This document shows positions 59,198 through 64,000 of a stretch of 64,000 bases of DNA, in pieces. Position numbers and translations under genes: made by a program. The DNA comes from Mycetocola zhadangensis. GTDB taxonomy: Bacteria; Actinomycetota; Actinomycetes; Actinomycetales; Microbacteriaceae. Below the pieces are notes generated by a model that saw nothing but the letters and a program-made list of their open reading frames with translations, searched no databases and was not told where the DNA came from. How positions within the stretch are numbered: position 1 is the first letter of the stretch; each line of letters opens with the position of its first letter. Where the stretch lies: NCBI RefSeq assembly GCF_003668565.1, contig NZ_RCWJ01000002.1:310001-374000 (forward strand), read 5' to 3'.

Positions 59198-59376
59198 CTC
59201 TTCTCCTTCCTCTTCCGTCTGGTTCGACGGTAGGAGGGCATGCGGCCACAGAGTGTCCGCATTGGGAAATCGACCAGCGGATGCCGTAGGCCGGGGGAAG
59301 TCGCCTATTTGCGGGGTCGTCCACGATTCTCTTAGCGCGGCGAGAAGTGATGCCGCTGAAGCGCGAGTGCGCGCGG

Positions 59377-61152
59377 CTAGTTGGCGCTTGGGATGAATCC
59401 GCGCAGGTACTCGCGTAACGCGGGATCGCAAACGTACACGAAGGTGCCACGGATGCCGCGTGTCAGAAGAACCGCATAGATGTTGCGCACGAAACGGAGT
59501 AAGTCGCCGTCGGTGTACGTCTTGCCGAGAACGGCGTTGTTCTCTTTCCCCTTCTTGTCGAAGTAGGAGTCGCGATCGACATAGAGACGGCCTTCGATTG
59601 CGTCATAGCGAAGATCCGGACCAATGATGACCCCGGCGTAGTTGAGGTCGTATCCCTGCACCGTGTGAATCGAACCGACTTCATTGATGCTGTTGGCGGA
59701 TGCGATCCAGTCCTTCTGGGTGCTGTTCCAGCGGAACCGCTGGCCCTCGACTTCGATGTCGAACGCAGTTTTATCGAACTTGGAGTTCCATGGCCAGGCG
59801 AATCCGGCAAGGAGGCGAGAAAGCCCCGTTTCCTCTTCCCTTCTCAAAACTTCTGAGCGCATGTCCGCAACACTGTCGAACATCCGGAAGTCATAGCCCT
59901 CGAGCGTCTCCGTCGAGAGCATCGGCTTCAGGTCCTCGGATGAGCCGAGCATGTTTCGGACGTAGGCGACATAGTTTGATCCGGCTTGAACACGCATCTG
60001 TGTCGCCAGAGGGTAGTGACGATGGCGACTCCTTGCGTCCTCTGCGAGTCCACGCAGCACCTCGAAGGGGATGTCGGCCGGGCGCACACTCTGCTCCGCG
60101 TCGAGCAGGTAGATCTGGTGCGTGCTCTTGGTGTGGATCCAATCCAGCTGGGTCTTGCTGGTGTCGTCGGCGCCGAACAGCTTCTTGATAATGTCGGAGA
60201 AGTTCTTGTTCTGAACACCAGACGGCTGGTTAGCGCGCTGGTTGAGTCGGTGCGATTCGTCCACGATGAGGAGGTCGAAATTCTCGTCTGAGTTTCCAAT
60301 ATCGAACGCCGTCATGACCATGGACGGGTTAAGCCCCGGAGTCTTTCGGAAGACCTTCTTGATGGATTCACGAAGGGACTGCTGCGGCACAACCAGTCCA
60401 ATCCGAAGGCCGGCGAGCAACACCCGGTTCTCAGGGACAAAGAAGTCCGCGAACATCGTGTCGCTATCGAAACCTTCCGCCCGGGCAGTGCCTGCAATGT
60501 CGACGAGGAGCTTGAGCATATAAATGGCGACGACCGTCTTTCCGGTTCCGGGCTCGCCCTGGATGACGATAGTGCTGTCGGTGTCGGACTTCAAATCCTC
60601 GAAAAGGCCGTTGAAGATATCCTCTACTGCAATCGCCTGATCCGGGGTCAGGGCCTTGAAGGGCGAGAGCTTGAAGAGGTCGCTGTTCTCGATCTCGGGG
60701 ATGCTGCGGGTGAAGACACCGTCGATTCGGAGCTGCTCGAAGACGTCGCGAAACGTCCGTCGGTACAACTCACGGTCGTAGTAGTCGCCCTCCGTGATTC
60801 CGTCGTTTCGATTGAGTACCCGGTAGGCACCGTCGCCGGCAAGAAGCCGGATGAGGGACGACTCGAGATCGAGGCAGGCCGATTTGTTGAAGCGCTCATC
60901 AAGGATGACGCGGATGGTTTTGAGGTGCTGCTTGCTCGGCGAATCGAAATGTTGTCTCAAACGTAATGCGGCGTTTCTAGACTCGCCAACATAAACGTCA
61001 GTGAGCTTGCGATCCCTCGAACCTGTCGCTCCGGGCTTGGAGTCGTCCAGCACGTACACGATGGGCCAGTCGGTGTTTCGTGGATGAGTCGGGGCCCACT
61101 GTGAAACTGCCTCGTGGGTGAAATCGAGGCGCGCGATGCTAGAGGGCGTCAT
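59377..61152 (-). CDS. GIY-YIG domain fused to DUF2075-type helicase
   Basis: 591 residues. Residues 29-105 form a GIY-YIG nuclease-like domain (IVYVLDD, then TDVYVGESRNAALRLRQHF, with Glu in LDLESS near 97). Residues 165-590 are a DUF2075/superfamily 1 ATPase: Walker A GEPGTGKT (199-206), Walker B LLIVDESHR (294-302), a late motif IHTVQGYDLNYAG and YAVLLTRGIRGTFVYV. Such proteins should translocate on or cut branched or modified DNA. The start overlaps the MazG gene by 14 bases, so the two products are made together. Confidence 0.9.
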   Translation of the reverse strand: MTPSSIARLDFTHEAVSQWAPTHPRNTDWPIVYVLDDSKPGATGSRDRKLTDVYVGESRNAALRLRQHFDSPSKQHLKTIRVILDERFNKSACLDLESSLIRLLAGDGAYRVLNRNDGITEGDYYDRELYRRTFRDVFEQLRIDGVFTRSIPEIENSDLFKLSPFKALTPDQAIAVEDIFNGLFEDLKSDTDSTIVIQGEPGTGKTVVAIYMLKLLVDIAGTARAEGFDSDTMFADFFVPENRVLLAGLRIGLVVPQQSLRESIKKVFRKTPGLNPSMVMTAFDIGNSDENFDLLIVDESHRLNQRANQPSGVQNKNFSDIIKKLFGADDTSKTQLDWIHTKSTHQIYLLDAEQSVRPADIPFEVLRGLAEDARSRHRHYPLATQMRVQAGSNYVAYVRNMLGSSEDLKPMLSTETLEGYDFRMFDSVADMRSEVLRREEETGLSRLLAGFAWPWNSKFDKTAFDIEVEGQRFRWNSTQKDWIASANSINEVGSIHTVQGYDLNYAGVIIGPDLRYDAIEGRLYVDRDSYFDKKGKENNAVLGKTYTDGDLLRFVRNIYAVLLTRGIRGTFVYVCDPALREYLRGFIPSAN

Positions 61153-61459
61153 ATTTCGTGCTTCGGCCCCGCGCTTTGTCGACCGGATACTTGTCTCGTG
61201 TGATGGCTAGCTTGTCCAAGATGATCTGGTTGGGGTCAGCACCGATGCGGTCGGCAAGAAGCATGCAATAGGTGAGAACGTCGGCAAGCTCTTCACGGAT
61301 GCGAGCGGGATTGGCGTCGGCGTCCCACTGGAAACACTCGAGAAGCTCGCCGGCCTCAATCACAATGCTCTTCGCGAGATTCTCTGGAGTGTGAAACTGG
61401 GCCCAGTCGCGCTCCGCCATGAACGTTGCGATCTCATCGCGGACTGACTTTTCAACCAT
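61139..61459 (-). CDS. MazG-like nucleotide pyrophosphohydrolase
   Basis: 106 residues. The all-alpha NTP pyrophosphatase metal site is present: E35/E38 in IEAGELLECF and E57/D60 in EELADVLTY. It hydrolyses nucleoside triphosphates to monophosphate and pyrophosphate, which may remove aberrant or signalling nucleotides. TAGGTT on the minus strand (61466-61471) ends six bases before the ATG, so the mRNA is probably leaderless and encodes this gene and the helicase. Confidence 0.9.
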   Translation of the reverse strand: MVEKSVRDEIATFMAERDWAQFHTPENLAKSIVIEAGELLECFQWDADANPARIREELADVLTYCMLLADRIGADPNQIILDKLAITRDKYPVDKARGRSTKYDAL

Positions 61460-62301
61460 GCCGTCAACCTAGCAGTGGCGAATTGATGTGTAGACAGCCC
61501 GGGTGCCCGCTCGTCAAAATCACTACCCGATTTGGGCATTCGAAACTCGGCGGCGCGGGCTACGGGAGACCATCGCCTCGCCACCACATGCGGACTGTGG
61601 GCGTCCGACGGCGGACGACTTCTGGGCCATGACGTCATGCGTCCATCGTGTCGGTGTTGCGGCGTCGGGCCGACGTTTCAGCGTTATCGCCGGATGGCAC
61701 GATGTGCACGCTGGTGCAGATGAACTGCGTAACGGGATTTACCACTCGAGAACTGCGCGAAGCATGCGTGCCGTCAGGGGGCAATCTGAGGACGAAAGAC
61801 GAAAGACGATTCGTACGAGGCAAATGAGCACGATTTTCTTGCGGGCGGGGCAAACGGGAGCCTCAATCATGACCCGGACCTACCTGCCGCAGATGCTCGA
61901 AAGGATCGTCTCATTGGCGGACGCCTCAGAATGCATTTGGGTCTCCATCGGCGACTTGCTCATTTGCGGGCACCCGCGTCACCCCTCGCGGGCCGGCTGC
62001 GCTTCACCGCTGCAGAGCTTTGACGTCGGGGAACACCTGTGCGTTCTCACGGCTCAGCCAAGGCCCGCTCGAGGAGATACGCCCAGGGCCGGTAGTCGAC
62101 AGACAAACGGCTGGATCGCGCTGGACTCGAACGAGATTTACTCTTGGTGGCGGCATAGCATGCCGCCCTGCCGCCGTGAGCGGCGATCCGACACCTCACC
62201 TGCACTGGGGCTACGGGTCGGATGGTTGTGCCGATAGCGTGGGTGGGGGCGTCCGCGTCGGAGTGGACGGCCGCTTATCGAGATTGAGGAAATATCCTGC
62301 A
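61460..62301. other. Gene-poor 840-base stretch inside the putative island
   Basis: The longest frame (61503-62237, plus strand) lacks a ribosome-binding site and has the Arg/Ser/Pro/His composition of a non-coding frame, so it is not annotated. A shorter sub-frame from 61824 is no better. Local features are the 10-bp palindrome ATGACGTCAT near 61629 and the direct repeat GACGAAAGACGAAAGACG near 61793. The base composition looks less GC-rich than in neighbouring genes. Confidence 0.5.
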
Positions 62302-63906
62302 ATGACTGTGGCCGCCGGCTGGTACGACAACCCTGACGATATGACTACAGTGCGATTCTGGGACGGCTCTACATGGACATCCCAGATTCAGGCCAAAGCA
62401 CCGTCGGCGACCACAGTCCCGCCCGGCTGGTACCCAGACCCTGAGATAACAGGTTCTGAGCGGTGGTGGGACGGCAATAGCTGGACTGCACAGGCCCGAG
62501 CTCTGGACACGGGCGGGCAGCCCGCGCCGACGACGAACAGCAGGCCTGCAGCCTCGAGCCTCCGGCAGAGCATCCGCCCCATCGATAAACTCGGGAAGGC
62601 CGACGCCCGGGACCTCGCTCAACAACTAACCTCGGAGAATGTAGAACTTCGCGCCGTCATCGACAAGCACGGTTCACGAGCGTTCGCCGACATCGACACA
62701 TATCGAGCTGACGCCGAAGCCGCTGTGACTGCGACCCGTGACAGCGCGCATGCCGAGATCGCCGCTCAACGTGCAGCGGCCGACGCGGCCATCGCTTCCG
62801 CCAACGGGCACCTCAATGAACTCCACAAACAAGTCGGCGAAGCGCAAGCCGCGCTCCAAAGCCTCCGTCAGCGCCACATCGACATCACCGACAGCATCAC
62901 CTTGCAAGACGTCGGCCTGTTCGACTACGACCACCCCGCTCAGTCGTCAGCGAGCCTCGCGACCGAACTCGAAAGTGTCCGGTCCTGGATCAAGGGGATG
63001 ATCCGAGACAAACGCGCCGTCACGTTCGCCACCGGCTTCACCTTCAACGGCTCCACCGCTCAAGGAAAAAAGTTCATCAACGACATGTCCAAAGTCCTCC
63101 TTCGCGCATACAACGCAGAAGCAGAGAACGCAGTCAAGACGACGAAGGCCGGGAATCTCCAAGTAGCTCAGGCGCGCCTTAGCAAAGCCGCGGAACAGAT
63201 TGCCAACAGCGGCAAAATGATTAGCCTCCGGATTACCGACGACTACCACCGCCTCCGTCTCAAGGAGCTCGAACTCGCCAACACGCATCTGCTGGCTGTC
63301 CAGCGTGAACGCGAACTCGAACGCGAACGCAGAGCGGAACTTCGCGAACAGCAGAAAGCGGAAGCAGAACTTCGCCGGGAAAAGGAACGCCTGGAGAAGG
63401 AACGTTCCCACTACCTCTCCACTCTCGCCGCCCTAGAGGCTAACGGCGACGTCGAAGGAGCCGAACGAATTCGCGCACAACTCACCGACGTCGACCGGGC
63501 GATCAACGACGTTGACTACCGGGCCGCGAACATCCGCGCGGGTCATGTGTACGTTATCTCGAACATCGGCGCTTTCGGTGAGAACATGGTCAAGATTGGA
63601 ATGACCCGACGCTTGGAACCGATGGATCGGGTCACCGAACTCGGAGATGCCTCTGTGCCCTTCCGGTTTGATGTCCACGCCCTTTTCTTTGCGACAGACG
63701 CTGTCGGAATCGAAGCGTTCCTCCACCGGCGCTTCAGTGAACACCGCGTCAACAAGGTCAACCTGCGTCGGGAATTCTTCCGGGTCACACCCGCCGAGGT
63801 GCTCGAAGCGCTTAAGGAAGAATCCGTCGAGATTGTTGAGTTCACCACCGAGCCGGACGCGCCGGAGTACCGGGCGAGCTTCAATGACCCGATCGCTGTC
63901 GGTTAG
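62302..63906 (+). CDS. DUF2510-coiled-coil-DUF4041-GIY-YIG (T5orf172) protein
   Basis: 534 residues. Two DUF2510 modules (AAGWYDNPDD...RFWDGSTWT near 4-27 and PPGWYPDPEI...RWWDGNSWT near 40-63), a long coiled coil (about 100-180), a DUF4041 domain (about 195-315, with FDYDHPAQSSASLATELESV), a second charged coiled coil (315-400) and a C-terminal T5orf172/GIY-YIG domain (about 414-505: GHVYVISNIGAFGENMVKIG, FFATDAVGIEAFLHRRFSEH). This layout is common in phages and defence regions. ATG at 62302 follows GAGGA. Confidence 0.88.
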   Translation: MTVAAGWYDNPDDMTTVRFWDGSTWTSQIQAKAPSATTVPPGWYPDPEITGSERWWDGNSWTAQARALDTGGQPAPTTNSRPAASSLRQSIRPIDKLGKADARDLAQQLTSENVELRAVIDKHGSRAFADIDTYRADAEAAVTATRDSAHAEIAAQRAAADAAIASANGHLNELHKQVGEAQAALQSLRQRHIDITDSITLQDVGLFDYDHPAQSSASLATELESVRSWIKGMIRDKRAVTFATGFTFNGSTAQGKKFINDMSKVLLRAYNAEAENAVKTTKAGNLQVAQARLSKAAEQIANSGKMISLRITDDYHRLRLKELELANTHLLAVQRERELERERRAELREQQKAEAELRREKERLEKERSHYLSTLAALEANGDVEGAERIRAQLTDVDRAINDVDYRAANIRAGHVYVISNIGAFGENMVKIGMTRRLEPMDRVTELGDASVPFRFDVHALFFATDAVGIEAFLHRRFSEHRVNKVNLRREFFRVTPAEVLEALKEESVEIVEFTTEPDAPEYRASFNDPIAVG

Positions 63907-64000
63907 GTACCACCCTCAAGAACAAAGGATCGTGTCGTGTCGGGGGTTCCGGTGACCTGTGGCGTTGCCTCCAGCGCCAGTTCTTCGAGAACAATCCGGT
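63907..64000. other. Window end, no gene identified
   Basis: The last 94 bases contain no recognisable gene start or end. The island may continue beyond the window. Confidence 0.3.

Noticed and set aside
61503-62237. 244-codon plus-strand frame in the gene-poor stretch
   Set aside because: No ribosome-binding site, composition rich in Arg, Ser, Pro and His without hydrophobic core pattern, and no recognisable family.

Overview
The window is high-GC actinobacterial DNA, most probably from the family Microbacteriaceae. Supporting signs are frequent GTG/TTG starts, tightly packed genes, a MshA-type glycosyltransferase overlapping a PIG-L deacetylase (mycothiol pathway), DUF2510 and DUF4190 proteins, TANNNT -10 boxes placed 5-7 bases before start codons (leaderless transcripts), and very frequent use of the octamer CGGATGCC. 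No rRNA, insertion sequence, integrase or CRISPR array was seen. Most of it looks like ordinary chromosome carrying accessory metabolism, stress and surface genes.

Layout. 1-5.7 kb: end of a sugar isomerase, a 30-bp tandem repeat block, a ROK repressor, a putative DNA glycosylase, a block of three hairpin repeats, and LysE-, DUF1761- and TspO-type membrane proteins. 5.2-12 kb: hexapeptide-repeat protein, MFS transporter, SDR enzyme, PHP-HhH protein, DUF4097-like protein, deaminase, and an ArsR-SRPBCC operon with a clear promoter and operator. 12-21 kb: small SH3-like protein, VOC protein, a 58-bp palindrome, a large lipoprotein, a lipid kinase, a membrane protein with its winged-helix regulator, and secreted M28 and cytosolic M14 peptidases. 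21-25.4 kb: overlapping chain of amidohydrolase, PaiB-like protein, PIG-L deacetylase and MshA-like glycosyltransferase. 25.4-38.7 kb: several regulator-enzyme pairs (TetR-hydrolase, AraC/VOC, MarR-SDR, AraC/NmrA-DUF1772), an LLM flavin monooxygenase and a G5-domain surface protein.

38.9-46.3 kb: a compact run of three abutting tRNA-like genes with reduced D-arms, then a sortase-assembled pilus operon (large LPMTG tip/adhesin, SpaH-type LPLTG backbone pilin, class C sortase). 46.4-59.2 kb: rifampin ADP-ribosyltransferase, quinone oxidoreductase, Phd-VapC toxin-antitoxin pair, EamA transporter, several DUF4190 membrane proteins, a LURP-one protein, a GIY-YIG-like protein, a class A beta-lactamase, a MerR regulator, a tandem pair of near-identical membrane proteins, a lipoprotein, a DUF4230 protein and an epoxide hydrolase.

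59.4-63.9 kb: the most unusual gene set. A MazG-like nucleotide pyrophosphohydrolase is translationally coupled to a GIY-YIG/DUF2075 helicase. After an 840-base stretch with no convincing gene comes a DUF2510-coiled-coil-DUF4041-GIY-YIG protein. This set resembles a small defence or mobile island and is the best candidate for an undescribed system.

How the genes work together: enzymes are repeatedly paired with a local regulator that probably senses the enzyme's substrate, and palindromes overlap or lie next to the promoters of several pairs. The pilus operon is self-contained for assembly, but the sortase that anchors the finished fibre to the wall is not in the window.
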